A DNA stretch of 64,000 bases. Source: Candidatus Rifleibacteriota bacterium (GTDB lineage Bacteria; Muiribacteriota; Ozemobacteria; Ozemobacterales; Ozemobacteraceae). Every line of letters begins with the position of its first letter. Positions within the stretch are counted from its first letter, which is position 1. Both the position numbers and the translations under genes were made by a program. The notes below the pieces were generated by a model, which searched no databases, was not told where the DNA came from, and was given only the letters and a program-made list of their open reading frames with translations. The stretch covers positions 62,001 through 126,000 of the forward strand of contig JAAYVD010000053.1 in NCBI GenBank assembly GCA_012517355.1, in the 5' to 3' direction. This document shows, in pieces, positions 1 to 8,413 of the stretch.

Positions 1-23
1 TCCCCTTGAGCCCGTCCGGGCCA

Positions 24-52
24 TTCCCTGTTTTTCCCTCCTGTGGTATGCT
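24..52 (+). promoter_or_regulatory. Probable extended -10 promoter of the pseudopilin operon
   Basis: An extended -10 (TG at 44-45, then TATGCT at 47-52) sits 17 bases after a weak -35 (TTCCCT, 24-29). The ATG at 60 begins 8 bases after the -10, so transcription would start at or next to the start codon. No ribosome binding site precedes that ATG, which suggests a leaderless message. The same geometry is seen at 39733-39769. Confidence 0.5.
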
Positions 53-59
53 TTAGTCT

Positions 60-533
60 ATGGAGAGAGGAAAGAGGCCGGGGAAGGGGGCGTTCACCCT
101 CCCGGAGGTCCTGATCACCATCATCCTCATTTCCATCCTGTTCCTGCTGGGAGTGGTCTTCTCGAGCGGCCTGCGGCATTCGCGCAAGCAGCGCACCTTC
201 GAGATCGGCATCGGGCTCGCCCAGCAGGCGATCGAAACCCTGCGGGCCGCGCCCTTCGGCCTGCTCGACGACGAGGACGCCCCCGGCCACAGCCTCGAGG
301 AAGACCTCAACACCAGCAGCGGCGGCAATGACTTCCTCGAGCCGGTGTTCGTCTCGAACAACGTCCGGTACGAACGCAAGGTCGAGGTGATCAACGTTCC
401 GCCCGTCAACGACGTCAAGGGGGCCACCCCGACCGGCCTGAAGGCGGTGCGGGTCACGGTCCACTGGAAGGGCCCCGAGGACGAGCACGCCGAGCCCTAC
501 ATCATCACGACGACCATCGCCAACCTGAACTGA
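60..533 (+). CDS. Type II secretion/type IV pilus-like minor pseudopilin (GspI/PilV type)
   Basis: A 157-residue protein with a class III (prepilin) N-terminus. A short basic leader ends in GKGA, followed by FTLPEVLI and a hydrophobic helix of about 20 residues. Glu at +5 of the mature chain, needed for methylation and assembly, is present; the residue before the cleavage site is Ala rather than the usual Gly. The rest is a small soluble domain of GspI/PilV size. It is the first gene of a close-packed set: the next gene starts 3 bases after its stop. Expected role: minor subunit at the tip of a secretion pseudopilus or type IV pilus, processed by a prepilin peptidase not in this window. Class is clear; the exact subunit is inferred from order and size. 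Confidence 0.8.
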   Translation: MERGKRPGKGAFTLPEVLITIILISILFLLGVVFSSGLRHSRKQRTFEIGIGLAQQAIETLRAAPFGLLDDEDAPGHSLEEDLNTSSGGNDFLEPVFVSNNVRYERKVEVINVPPVNDVKGATPTGLKAVRVTVHWKGPEDEHAEPYIITTTIANLN

Positions 534-536
534 CCC

Positions 537-1307
537 ATGCAGACAACCGGCGCGAACATGATGCGGAACCTGGGCACGACCATCCCCGGCCGGTCCGACC
601 GGGCCCGGGGCATGACCATCCCCGAGGTCCTGATCGTGGCGGTGCTGATGGCCTTCATCATCTTCGTGGCCTACAAGATCTTCTTCTCGCAGGCCCGCAT
701 GGTGCAGCAATCGATCGAGTTCATGCAGGTCAACGACAGTTTCCGCAAGATCATCATGTATCTGGGCAACGACATCCGGGAAGCGACGCAGATCATCCTC
801 CCCGTCCCCATCAAGCACGAGGACGCCGGCAAGGTCGACACCGTCCCCGGCGTGGTCCTGCAGGTGCTCAAGCAGGAGATCGACCCCCGCCTCAAACCGA
901 CGGGCGAGATGGGGCAGATCACCCTGCTGCGCGAGATCATCTACGAGCTCGAGAACAACCCCAACCCGAACGCCAAGACGGTTCCCCGCTACCGCCTGAT
1001 CCGCACCGAGTTCCTCACCGACCACACGGGCGAGAAGCAGAAACAGCGACACGAGATCGTCGACAACGTGCGCGAATTCGCCCTGTTCCGCACGATCCGC
1101 AAGCCCCTCAAACCACAGAACCTCGACAGCGCCGGCGACCGGCTGCTGGTGACCATGCCCTCGCACGAGACCGGCACCGGCAACAGCCTGCTCCACCTGC
1201 GCGTGACCCTCGAGCGCACGCGCCAGAACGACATCGGTTCGGTCTACCAGATCTCGATGGCCACCTCGTTCTACAAACGCGGCAAGGAGGTCTTCCGGCA
1301 CCCGTGA
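537..1307 (+). CDS. Minor pseudopilin (GspJ/PilW-like)
   Basis: A 256-residue protein. After a 25-residue basic leader comes RARG, then MTIPEVLIVAVLMAF, a typical prepilin cleavage/methylation signal with Gly at -1 and Glu at +5. The C-terminal domain of about 200 residues is larger than that of the previous gene, as expected for a GspJ/PilW-type subunit. It lies between the GspI-like and GspK-like genes, and its TGA overlaps the GTG start of the next gene at 1304, so the three are translationally coupled. ATG at 537 is used; an ATG pair near 558 is an alternative. Expected role: part of the pseudopilus tip complex. Confidence 0.78.
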   Translation: MQTTGANMMRNLGTTIPGRSDRARGMTIPEVLIVAVLMAFIIFVAYKIFFSQARMVQQSIEFMQVNDSFRKIIMYLGNDIREATQIILPVPIKHEDAGKVDTVPGVVLQVLKQEIDPRLKPTGEMGQITLLREIIYELENNPNPNAKTVPRYRLIRTEFLTDHTGEKQKQRHEIVDNVREFALFRTIRKPLKPQNLDSAGDRLLVTMPSHETGTGNSLLHLRVTLERTRQNDIGSVYQISMATSFYKRGKEVFRHP

Positions 1308-3619
1308 ACCCACTCCGCCGCTGCCGCCGGGGTTCCGGCTACATCATCGTCATCACCTTCGCCGCCCTGCTCGGCCTGTTCCTGGTGATCATGGGCCGGC
1401 TGCGCAAGGGCCAGGCGGTGCTGCTGTCGAAAAGCGCCCGCGACTTCGTGGCCACCACGGTGGGCGAGGCCGGCCTGAACTGCCTGCTGTCCGAACTGCG
1501 CGCCGACCCCGCCTTCCGCACCGCCTGGTACTACAAGCAGACCGCCGCCGGCGCCGAAACCTGGACCAGTCCCGTCGTCAGCCGGGACACCTCCCTAGGG
1601 GAGGTCCTCGACCTCGAGGTGGACGGGGTCTCCAAGGGCGTCTACTCCGGTCGCACCTCGCTGGGCGAGTTCAAGCTGAAGGGGGCCCCCTTCTACGGGG
1701 CCAAGGAGGATGCCGCCACCCTCGGCCTGATCGAGAAGGAGCTGTATTTCTACGTCGAGGTGGTCTCGCACGTCGGCGACGGGAAGAGCGACGAGGGCAA
1801 CTCCTACCGCCGCATCAAGGCGATGCTCGAACGCCGCAGCCCGATCACCGAACACCTCCTGTTCGACGGCGAGATGCTCGACCTAGGCATGGGGCCGTAT
1901 ACCGCGGCCCCCAACCAGCTGCGCCAGGGGCGCCTGTACGGCTACCAGTACATCACCCTGAACTCGCTGGGCGGTTCCGACCAGGGATGCGAGCTGTACG
2001 AGATGGAAAAGATCGAAACCCCCGGCATGATCCGGGCCCTCAAACCCACCCGCATCGAGTTCGCCGACCGGAAATCGGTCACCCTCACCAACCAGAACGA
2101 TTCCGCCGCCGACAAGAAGTTCAACCCCTTCGACGGGTTCCTCCTCGACGGGGCCCGCGGCGCCCATCCCATCAAGTTCACCCACATCCCCAAGGAACGC
2201 CTCCTGGAAAAGGCCAAGCATCCCCGCAAGTACGGCGGCCTGGTCATCGAGCGCAACACCTTCCCCATCAGCCCCTACCGCAACCCCTACGACCCCAAGA
2301 CCGAGTACGTCGACCTCGACTTCGGGGAATACCGCGTCAACCTGTCCCCGTCCGACAGCAGCAGCGGGGGCGGCAACGACGAGGACGCCCCCGACGACGA
2401 CTCGGCCCCGCCCTACAACGGCGACGACCCCGCCCCCCTCAACACGCTGCGCGGCAAGTCCCTGCTCATCTATTCGAAAATGCCCCTCCGGATCTGGGGC
2501 TGCCCGGACCGCAACGTCCACATCTTCAGCGAGGGCGACATCGTGATGGCCGGCGACTTCAACCAGAACCCCGACACGCCCCAGGACTACCCCGACGCCA
2601 CCTTCCAGAACTACAAGACCAAGCTCAAGAACGGCAAGGGTTTCCACAAGGTGGCCGCCGTCATCGAGAGCCAGGGCCGCATTTTGATCGACGTCTCCCG
2701 GCCCTCCCTGTTCCTCGCCAACGAGATGAAGCCCTACTTCCTGTATGCCTTCGGCATGGCGCTCCATCCGGCCAGCCCCGACCTGGAGAAGGAGATGCGC
2801 GAAGCCTTCTGCCCGCTCGACCCCTCCAAGCGCAAGGGCATCCTCGGCCTCGGCCCGCCCGGCTCCGACGGCGTTCCCACCGCCCGATACGGCACCCTGG
2901 CCTGGCTGTACAACAACCCCCACACCGAGTCGGGGCCCGGCTACGATGCCAACATGGTCGACCTGATCGAGTTCCTGAAGCCTGGCCCGGTCGGCACCAC
3001 GCCCCGCTTCGGCATCCGCGACGACGTGGCGCGCCAGCAGATCATCGAGGAGATCAAGCGGGCCTGCCGGGAAGGCGGCAACCTCACCGTCGAGGAAGTC
3101 GACCGTATCTACCTCATGGCCTGGAAGTGGGCGGTCAAGGAGGAGAACGACAAGCCCGACGTCGGGTGCGGCCCGATGGCGCTGGCGGCCGGCCTGTTCG
3201 ACGAGGCGAAAAAAGATCTCAACGACGGCATCTTCATGCCCGAGATCACCATCAACGCCGCTCTCGTCAGCTCGACCCGCCGTTCCTCGCTGTTCCGCAT
3301 CGGGATGGCCTCGCCCAAGACCCTGGACGAGATCGGCAACGCCCCCGGCGGCGAGGACTACGGCATCTTCCACTACCTGAAGGAGCCCCGGTTCCTCATC
3401 CAGCGCGTCTACGGCAGCGAGATCCGGCTGGCCACCCAGGAGCCCGCCTACTTCGTCTCGGGAAAATACTCCCCGGCCGGCGGTCTCCTGCGCCGCCGGG
3501 TCTGGGACCCCAAAATGCTGACCAACAGCGACTTCAAGGCGCCCGAGATCCCCTTTACCTACAACCTGTTGACGTTCTCCGAGGAGACGATCAACAAGGA
3601 AACCTATGACAAGTTCTGA
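1304..3619 (+). CDS. Large GspK/PilX-like pseudopilus tip protein
   Basis: A 771-residue protein starting at GTG 1304, which overlaps the previous stop (GTGA). The N-terminus is short and basic, with RRGSGYI followed by a hydrophobic helix (about residues 11-31), as in GspK/PilX proteins that often lack the canonical Glu5. It is much longer than usual GspK proteins (about 300-350 residues). The extra part includes a low-complexity acidic Ser/Gly/Asp stretch around residues 345-365 and a long soluble region. Position after the I-like and J-like genes supports the K position at the tip. I do not recognise a domain in the C-terminal half; an adhesin or cargo-binding role is possible but not shown. 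Confidence 0.65.
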   Translation: MNPLRRCRRGSGYIIVITFAALLGLFLVIMGRLRKGQAVLLSKSARDFVATTVGEAGLNCLLSELRADPAFRTAWYYKQTAAGAETWTSPVVSRDTSLGEVLDLEVDGVSKGVYSGRTSLGEFKLKGAPFYGAKEDAATLGLIEKELYFYVEVVSHVGDGKSDEGNSYRRIKAMLERRSPITEHLLFDGEMLDLGMGPYTAAPNQLRQGRLYGYQYITLNSLGGSDQGCELYEMEKIETPGMIRALKPTRIEFADRKSVTLTNQNDSAADKKFNPFDGFLLDGARGAHPIKFTHIPKERLLEKAKHPRKYGGLVIERNTFPISPYRNPYDPKTEYVDLDFGEYRVNLSPSDSSSGGGNDEDAPDDDSAPPYNGDDPAPLNTLRGKSLLIYSKMPLRIWGCPDRNVHIFSEGDIVMAGDFNQNPDTPQDYPDATFQNYKTKLKNGKGFHKVAAVIESQGRILIDVSRPSLFLANEMKPYFLYAFGMALHPASPDLEKEMREAFCPLDPSKRKGILGLGPPGSDGVPTARYGTLAWLYNNPHTESGPGYDANMVDLIEFLKPGPVGTTPRFGIRDDVARQQIIEEIKRACREGGNLTVEEVDRIYLMAWKWAVKEENDKPDVGCGPMALAAGLFDEAKKDLNDGIFMPEITINAALVSSTRRSSLFRIGMASPKTLDEIGNAPGGEDYGIFHYLKEPRFLIQRVYGSEIRLATQEPAYFVSGKYSPAGGLLRRRVWDPKMLTNSDFKAPEIPFTYNLLTFSEETINKETYDKF

Positions 3620-3628
3620 CCCCCGGTG

Positions 3629-5908
3629 ATGGACAGCCCGGGTTCCCGCTGGCAAAACGCCTTCCTGTCCGGAGAGACCCTCCTGTCGCTGGTGCTGCTG
3701 ACCGGGTTCCTCCTGTCCTCCAGTTACGGCCTCCTCGACGGCCTGGAGGTGAAGACCCTCGATGCCCGGTTCCGCCACCGCCGCGTCGAACAGATCGAGG
3801 ACAAGGTCGTCCTCCTCTACATCACCGACGAATGTATCGAAAAACTGGGCAGCTGGCCCTGGCCCCGCAGCCTCCACGCCCAGGTGGTCGACAGGCTGGC
3901 AAGCGCCGGGGCGCGCATGGCCGTCTTCGACGTCATCTTCCGCGACCCCGACCGGGCCAACCCACAGGAGGACGAGGCCTTCATCCGGTCTTGTACAAAC
4001 TTTGGCAAAGTGATATTCCCCCTGCTGATCGAGCAGGTGAAGATCCTCGACCCCGACTCGCTGGAACTGCGCACCGAGTACGAGGTGGGGAAGCCGTTCG
4101 ACCGGCTGGCCTCGACCGCCATGGGGCTCGGGTTCATCAACGTCGACTACCAGAACCTCAACCCCGACGGCATCATCCGGCGGCTGCCCCTGGTCATGCG
4201 CGACAACCCCACGGGAGAGGCCCATCCCGGCCTCGACCTGGCCGTGGCCCAGGCCGCCCTCGCCGCCAGCTTCGCCGTCGACGGCGACCGGCTCCGGCTC
4301 GGCGCGGCCGAGGTCCCCCAGGTCGGCATTCCCGGCATCGACCTGCCCTGGAGCCAGGCCCGCCCCCCGTTCACCCGCGCCTTCCTGGTCAACTACCTCG
4401 GGGAGGCCACCTCGGGCTTTTTTCCCACCGCCTTCTATTCCGACCTCGCCCTCGGGGAGATCGATCCCGCCGTCTTCCGCGACAAGATCGTGCTGATCGG
4501 TCCCAGCGCCGTGGGCCTGTCCGACATCAAGCTCACCCCCTACGGGGAGATGCCCGGCGTCCTCATCCACGCCAACGTCGTGCAGAACCTGCTGAAGGGA
4601 AACTTCCTGTACCAGATCACCCCCGCCCTGCAGAACCTGCTGCTGGTCCTGCTCGCCATGCTCACCGCCCTCATCCTGACCGGCCTCTCCCCCCTGCCCG
4701 GGCTCCTGGCCGTGGGGGCCCTGCTGGCCGTCTACAACGGGGCGGCCTTCGCCCTGTTCACCCGCGCCTCGGTCGTCATCGAGATGGTCAACCCCACCCT
4801 CCTGGTGACCGGCCAGTTCCTGGGCGGCCGCTTCTGGCAGATGGTCCGGCACCTGCAGCAGGCCTACCAGTCCCTCAAGGAGCGGAGCGAGGAACTGGAA
4901 CAGTCGAACCTCCGCCTCGACCAGCAGGTGCGCAACCTGTCGAACCTCAACGAGGCCGGCTGCCGGTTCGCCTCCACCCTCGACATGGACCTGCTGGGCC
5001 GCGAGGTCATCGCCACCTTCCGGGACCTGTGGCTGGCCGACGACGCCCTCCTGACCATGGTCGACACCGAGACCGACAGCCTCGCTCCCCTGCAACAGGA
5101 GGGCTTCCCCGGCGAAGAGGCGAAACTCTTCCTGTTCGATCCCGGCGTGGTCCGCCACGTGGCCGCCATGCTGGAGAGCCGCCAGATCATCGCCGACCCG
5201 GGAGGCAAATGGTTCACCAAGTACATCCCGCTGGTCATGGGGCCCAAGATGTGGGGCGGAATCCTCCTGCGCGAGCGGCAGCCCGGACCACGCGAGGAGG
5301 AGACGGGCGATTTCTGGTCGACCCTGTCAGGCCTGGCCTCGACCGCCCTCGAGAACGCCCGCCTGTACAACCTCGCCACGGTCGACGCCCTGACCCGCCT
5401 CTTCGTCCGGCGGTATTTCCAGGTGCAGCTCGACCAGGAGTTCAAACGGGCCCGCCGCTACCACCACCGCCTGGCCCTGTTGATGACCGACATCGACAAG
5501 TTCAAGTCCTTCAACGACACCTTCGGGCACCAGCAGGGCGACCAGGTCCTGCGCGAGGTCGCCGCGGCGGTCAAACGGTCCCTGCGCGAGATCGACATCC
5601 CCGCCCGCTACGGCGGCGAGGAGTTCGGCATCGTCCTGCCCGAGACCGACCTGAACGGAGCCTTGATCGTCGCCGAACGCATCCGTCGGCACGTCGAGCA
5701 GACGATGGTCCCTCGCATCGGCGGGTTGGGCGACCCGCTCCGGGTGACCATCAGCCTCGGCGTGGCCAGTTTCCCCGAAAACCCCGTGACCCGCCCTGAC
5801 GACATGGTCAAACTGGCTGACGAAGCCCTTTACCGGGCCAAGGAGAACGGCCGCAACCGCGTCGAGTTCGCCCCGCCCGCAGAGGAAGAGGAGAAGGCCA
5901 CCGGCTGA
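3629..5908 (+). CDS. CHASE2-GAF-GGDEF diguanylate cyclase
   Basis: A 759-residue membrane receptor. A first membrane helix (about 15-35) is followed by an extracytoplasmic CHASE2 sensor domain (about 40-325), two or three closely spaced helices (about 335-400), a short coiled coil, a GAF-like region (about 430-560) and a C-terminal GGDEF domain. The active-site motif is GGEEF at residues 662-666. An RxxD inhibitory-site motif lies five residues before it, so it should make c-di-GMP and be product-inhibited. It begins 9 bases after the pseudopilin gene, so c-di-GMP signalling is probably coupled to the pseudopilus. Start ATG 3629 is chosen; GTG 3626 is equally possible, and no good ribosome site is visible. 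Confidence 0.9.
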   Translation: MDSPGSRWQNAFLSGETLLSLVLLTGFLLSSSYGLLDGLEVKTLDARFRHRRVEQIEDKVVLLYITDECIEKLGSWPWPRSLHAQVVDRLASAGARMAVFDVIFRDPDRANPQEDEAFIRSCTNFGKVIFPLLIEQVKILDPDSLELRTEYEVGKPFDRLASTAMGLGFINVDYQNLNPDGIIRRLPLVMRDNPTGEAHPGLDLAVAQAALAASFAVDGDRLRLGAAEVPQVGIPGIDLPWSQARPPFTRAFLVNYLGEATSGFFPTAFYSDLALGEIDPAVFRDKIVLIGPSAVGLSDIKLTPYGEMPGVLIHANVVQNLLKGNFLYQITPALQNLLLVLLAMLTALILTGLSPLPGLLAVGALLAVYNGAAFALFTRASVVIEMVNPTLLVTGQFLGGRFWQMVRHLQQAYQSLKERSEELEQSNLRLDQQVRNLSNLNEAGCRFASTLDMDLLGREVIATFRDLWLADDALLTMVDTETDSLAPLQQEGFPGEEAKLFLFDPGVVRHVAAMLESRQIIADPGGKWFTKYIPLVMGPKMWGGILLRERQPGPREEETGDFWSTLSGLASTALENARLYNLATVDALTRLFVRRYFQVQLDQEFKRARRYHHRLALLMTDIDKFKSFNDTFGHQQGDQVLREVAAAVKRSLREIDIPARYGGEEFGIVLPETDLNGALIVAERIRRHVEQTMVPRIGGLGDPLRVTISLGVASFPENPVTRPDDMVKLADEALYRAKENGRNRVEFAPPAEEEEKATG

Positions 5909-6078
5909 CCGGCCCACCTCCTTCCCCGGCGACTGGAAAGGCGGAATGGCCCTTGCCCAGCCAACCCTGCCCCGATGGCTTCGGACCTTGCCCTGACGAG
6001 GGGCATGGGGGGCAATACAGGCGGGGCCTGGACCGGCGACAGAGCGCCGAACCCGCTCGGGAAAGGGCCTGGCCGAAG

Positions 6079-7299
6079 TCAGCGCGCCTGGTAGGGAACG
6101 CTGGACGCCGCCCCGTTGCCGCCACCCCCGACCGTGAACAGCCAGCCGTGCTGGCAGGTCACCCCGGTGCGCTGGTCACGGAGGTAGATGTCGACAAAGT
6201 GCTGGCCCGCTTTCAGTTTCCCCTTCACGGTCGCCGACAACCGCCGGGTGGCAGGATCGAACCCGAAGGCGAGGGTGCCACCCGTGACCTTGGCGTTGAG
6301 CACGTAACGGGCGGGGCTGTAGTCCTCCAGCCGGGGAAGGGTGCAAGCCACGGTGGCCGGGCTGCCCACCACCTCGCCCGGCCGGGGGTGCCAGTCGGTG
6401 ACCTCGAGGGGCCCCATCCCGACCCGGATCAGGAACTTCTCCCGGGTATCGGTGCGGTAGACGACCTGGCGCTTGACCCGGAACGGATCGAGACCGGGGT
6501 AGCTGGCCCCGCCGTCGACGGTCAGGGCGCCGGCGTAGCCCGCCTGCCGGGCCAGGGTCTCGGTCTCCTCGGTGTAGATGCCGTATGGCCAGGTGAAGAA
6601 CAGGGTCGGCAGGCCGGTCCGCTCCTCGATGATCCGCTTGGGACGGACGATCTCCCGCTCGAAGAAGGCCTGCCGGGCGGCGGGGGCCGTCGGCACTTTC
6701 CAGAGGTTGGCATGGGTCAGGGAGTGGGGCTCGATCGACCAGCCGGCCGAGGCCATCTCCCGCAACTGGCCCCAGGTCATGCCGCCGGCCGAATCGATGA
6801 ACTGGGGATAGACGCAAGCCACCCCGACGAACCCGAATTCCTTCATGATGGGAAAGGCATGGTTGTAGACCGACTTGTACCCGTCGTCGAAGGTGAGCAG
6901 GATGGGTTTCTTCAGCGGCTGGTAGCGGCCGGCCAGGTATTCGAGCAGCTGGCGCGAGTTGATCGCCTCGAACCCCTGCGCCTTCAGGATCCCCATCTGC
7001 TCGCGGAACTCGTCCACCGACAGCTCGAACAGGCCGGTGGCCTTGGGCAGGACCTGGTGATAGCAGAGGGCGGCGATGCCACCCGCCAGCCCCGGGAGGG
7101 CGGAAGCCAGCAGCAACAGGCCGCACAGGACCAGGCGGCAGGCATGCGCCACCGCCCGTTGTCCTTGGCCGGAGCGGGCCGGGCCCGAGGGCTGAGGGGC
7201 GGAGGGCTGAGGGGCGGAGGGCTGAGGGGCGGGGGCCCGTCTGGGGGTGGCCGGGGGAGCGGGTCGGTTCCTTTGTGCAGCAGGTGCCATGCGTGGCAT
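6079..7299 (-). CDS. Membrane-anchored polysaccharide deacetylase (NodB family, CE4)
   Basis: About 406 residues. The NodB homology domain shows motif 1 TFDDG (136-140), motif 2 HSLTH (192-196) and the later WPYG motif, i.e. the metal-binding Asp/His/His set of CE4 enzymes that remove N- or O-acetyl groups from polysaccharide. A single hydrophobic segment (about 54-73) precedes it and would anchor the domain outside the membrane. The cytoplasmic N-terminal tail is Pro/Ala-rich, with three SAPQP-type repeats (15-bp units near 7190-7240). A C-terminal beta-rich region of about 120 residues follows the enzyme domain. ATG 7299 has AAGGAG only 2 bases upstream; ATG 7290 has it at 11 bases, so the start is uncertain by 3 codons. 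It is convergent with the cyclase gene. Confidence 0.82.
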   Translation of the reverse strand: MPRMAPAAQRNRPAPPATPRRAPAPQPSAPQPSAPQPSGPARSGQGQRAVAHACRLVLCGLLLLASALPGLAGGIAALCYHQVLPKATGLFELSVDEFREQMGILKAQGFEAINSRQLLEYLAGRYQPLKKPILLTFDDGYKSVYNHAFPIMKEFGFVGVACVYPQFIDSAGGMTWGQLREMASAGWSIEPHSLTHANLWKVPTAPAARQAFFEREIVRPKRIIEERTGLPTLFFTWPYGIYTEETETLARQAGYAGALTVDGGASYPGLDPFRVKRQVVYRTDTREKFLIRVGMGPLEVTDWHPRPGEVVGSPATVACTLPRLEDYSPARYVLNAKVTGGTLAFGFDPATRRLSATVKGKLKAGQHFVDIYLRDQRTGVTCQHGWLFTVGGGGNGAASSVPYQAR

Positions 7300-7337
7300 G
7301 TCTCCTTGGGTCGGTTCGTCAGACAAATGGTCCACCC

Positions 7338-7366
7338 ATTCTACCGGCTGGCCGGCCTAGAGGGAA
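7338..7366 (-). promoter_or_regulatory. Probable promoter of the polysaccharide deacetylase gene
   Basis: On the minus strand, TAGAAT (7338-7343) is preceded by TTCCCT (7361-7366) with a 17-base spacer. Transcription would start near 7330, giving a leader of about 30 bases that contains the AAGGAG site. Confidence 0.45.
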
Positions 7367-7493
7367 CCCCCAGCTTCGGCCGGGCCGCCTCGCGGATTCC
7401 GATCGGCAGGTCCTTTCCCCATCACCACGGTCAGGCGAGGCCGGTTCCGGCCAGCGGAGCGGAAACACCCCGGAGAAAGAAAGAACGACAGTC

Positions 7494-7595
7494 CGCTTCA
7501 AGGCTTTTCGCAGAGCCTTGCCTCTTCATCCCAACAGGGGCAAAGCCCCTGGCCCCTTGTTCCCGGCCAACACGCCTGCGGCGCGGCGGACGACA
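7494..7595. repeat. Divergent R2-like structured repeat
   Basis: This stretch resembles the first half of the R2 repeats (an AAGGCTT..CGCAG opening, then a hairpin CAGGGGCAAAGCCCCTGG) but diverges after that. It lies directly beside a full R2 copy. The sequence looks non-coding. Confidence 0.4.
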
Positions 7596-7615
7596 ACCCT
7601 CGGGCGGAAAAAACA

Positions 7616-7745
7616 ATGATCCGCATAAAGGCTTGCCGCAGGGGCTTTGCCCCTTCACCCCACCAGGGCCGATGGCCCTGGACCCTTTCTGCTGGCGAGG
7701 GGAACGCTGACGCGTTCCCCTCGCGGAAGCTCCGCTTCGCGGTCC
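7616..7745 (+). repeat. R2 dispersed structured repeat, copy a
   Basis: About 130 bp beginning AATGATCCGCAT, shared with copies at 61181-61322 (same strand) and 56532-56690 (opposite strand). It contains a 5-bp hairpin (GGGGCTTTGCCCC), an 8-bp hairpin (7663-7681) and a perfect 13-bp stem with a 4-base loop (7695-7724). Here the 13-bp stem reads GCGAGGGGAACGC. In the other two copies it reads GCGAGGTGAACGC, and the partner strand has changed to match, so pairing is conserved. Confidence 0.8.
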
Positions 7746-7767
7746 GTTCGCCCTTGACCGGACGGTA

Positions 7768-7799
7768 GAAAAAAAATGACCGCCGGGTTTCCGGCGGTC
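7768..7799 (-). terminator. Rho-independent terminator after hfq
   Basis: Read on the minus strand, a perfect 9-bp stem (GACCGCCGG with its complement, 7778-7799, 4-base loop) is followed by A and then eight U (7769-7776). It ends the hfq transcript about 370 bases after the hfq stop codon. A long U tail like this is also what Hfq-binding small RNAs carry. Confidence 0.85.
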
Positions 7800-7802
7800 G
7801 AA

Positions 7803-7886
7803 TCAAGGAAAGGAATGATTGAAGACAACTGACGAACAGATCGTGCAGTGCTCATCCTCATAAAAGCAAGGGTTGTGCCAGGTCAT
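7803..7886 (-). CDS. Possible 27-residue Cys-containing small protein, or the 3' part of a small RNA
   Basis: An open frame of 27 codons starts at ATG 7886 and stops 4 bases before the terminator stem. The peptide has three Cys (positions 7, 14, 17) in a CFYED...CTIC arrangement. No convincing ribosome site precedes it. The stretch 7800-7960 is visibly richer in A/T than its surroundings, which suggests a selected element rather than spacer. A 3'-UTR-derived small RNA sharing the hfq terminator is an equally good reading. The rest of 7887-8169 holds no gene that I can support. Confidence 0.25.
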   Translation of the reverse strand: MTWHNPCFYEDEHCTICSSVVFNHSFP

Positions 7887-8169
7887 TCGGGGCGTGGATT
7901 GCGCAAATTCTGGGCAATCATGGCTCTGGGGGCCGAAAGGTGAAAGAAAATTCAACACCGGACCCCGGCCGTGCGCACAAACTGGGCAGCCTCCCCGGCC
8001 TCCCGCCGCCCGCCCGGAGGGGATGTCGACCTCAGCCCCTTGCCGCCACGGAGGGAGAGGCGCCACTCTCGTGGCGCGCCGCGCCAGGGGGTGAGCGAAA
8101 AGACAACCCCGGGCCTGGGGACGACCCGGGCCCGGGGAAGGGAAGACGAGGTTCGGGAGGAACCGCTGG

Positions 8170-8400
8170 TCACTCCTGCTGGACGGATTTGAGGGAGAAA
8201 TCGTCCGGGAGCTGGATGGTGGAAATGGCGTGCTTGTAGATCAGTTGCTTCTTCCCCTCGGATTCGAGCAGGATGACGAACGTGTCGAAGTCCAGGACGG
8301 TCCCCTGGATCTGGAAACCCTTCATGAGAAAGATCTTGACCGGTTCGCCCTTTCCTTTGAGGACCTGGAGAATGGTGTCCTGGATGTTGATGGCTGGCAT
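8170..8400 (-). CDS. hfq: RNA chaperone Hfq
   Basis: A 76-residue Sm-like protein that forms a ring hexamer and pairs small RNAs with mRNAs. The Sm1 region begins NIQD (Q7 and D8, proximal-face RNA contact) and the Sm2 motif is YKHAIS (55-60), the most diagnostic Hfq sequence. The usual acidic, variable tail is very short. A clear AGGAGG site precedes the ATG. It starts only 13 bases after the stop of the TPR gene, so it is very likely transcribed from the tubulin-like/GTPase gene set upstream. This is unusual, since hfq is commonly beside miaA. Terminator at 7768-7799. Confidence 0.97.
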   Translation of the reverse strand: MPAINIQDTILQVLKGKGEPVKIFLMKGFQIQGTVLDFDTFVILLESEGKKQLIYKHAISTIQLPDDFSLKSVQQE

Positions 8401-8413
8401 GGGTCCCTCCTGT

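Noticed and set aside
1883-5158. A 1091-codon open frame on the minus strand
   Set aside because: It is antisense to the pseudopilin and cyclase genes, has Val/Gly/Gln-rich composition without domains, and results from very high GC at third positions.
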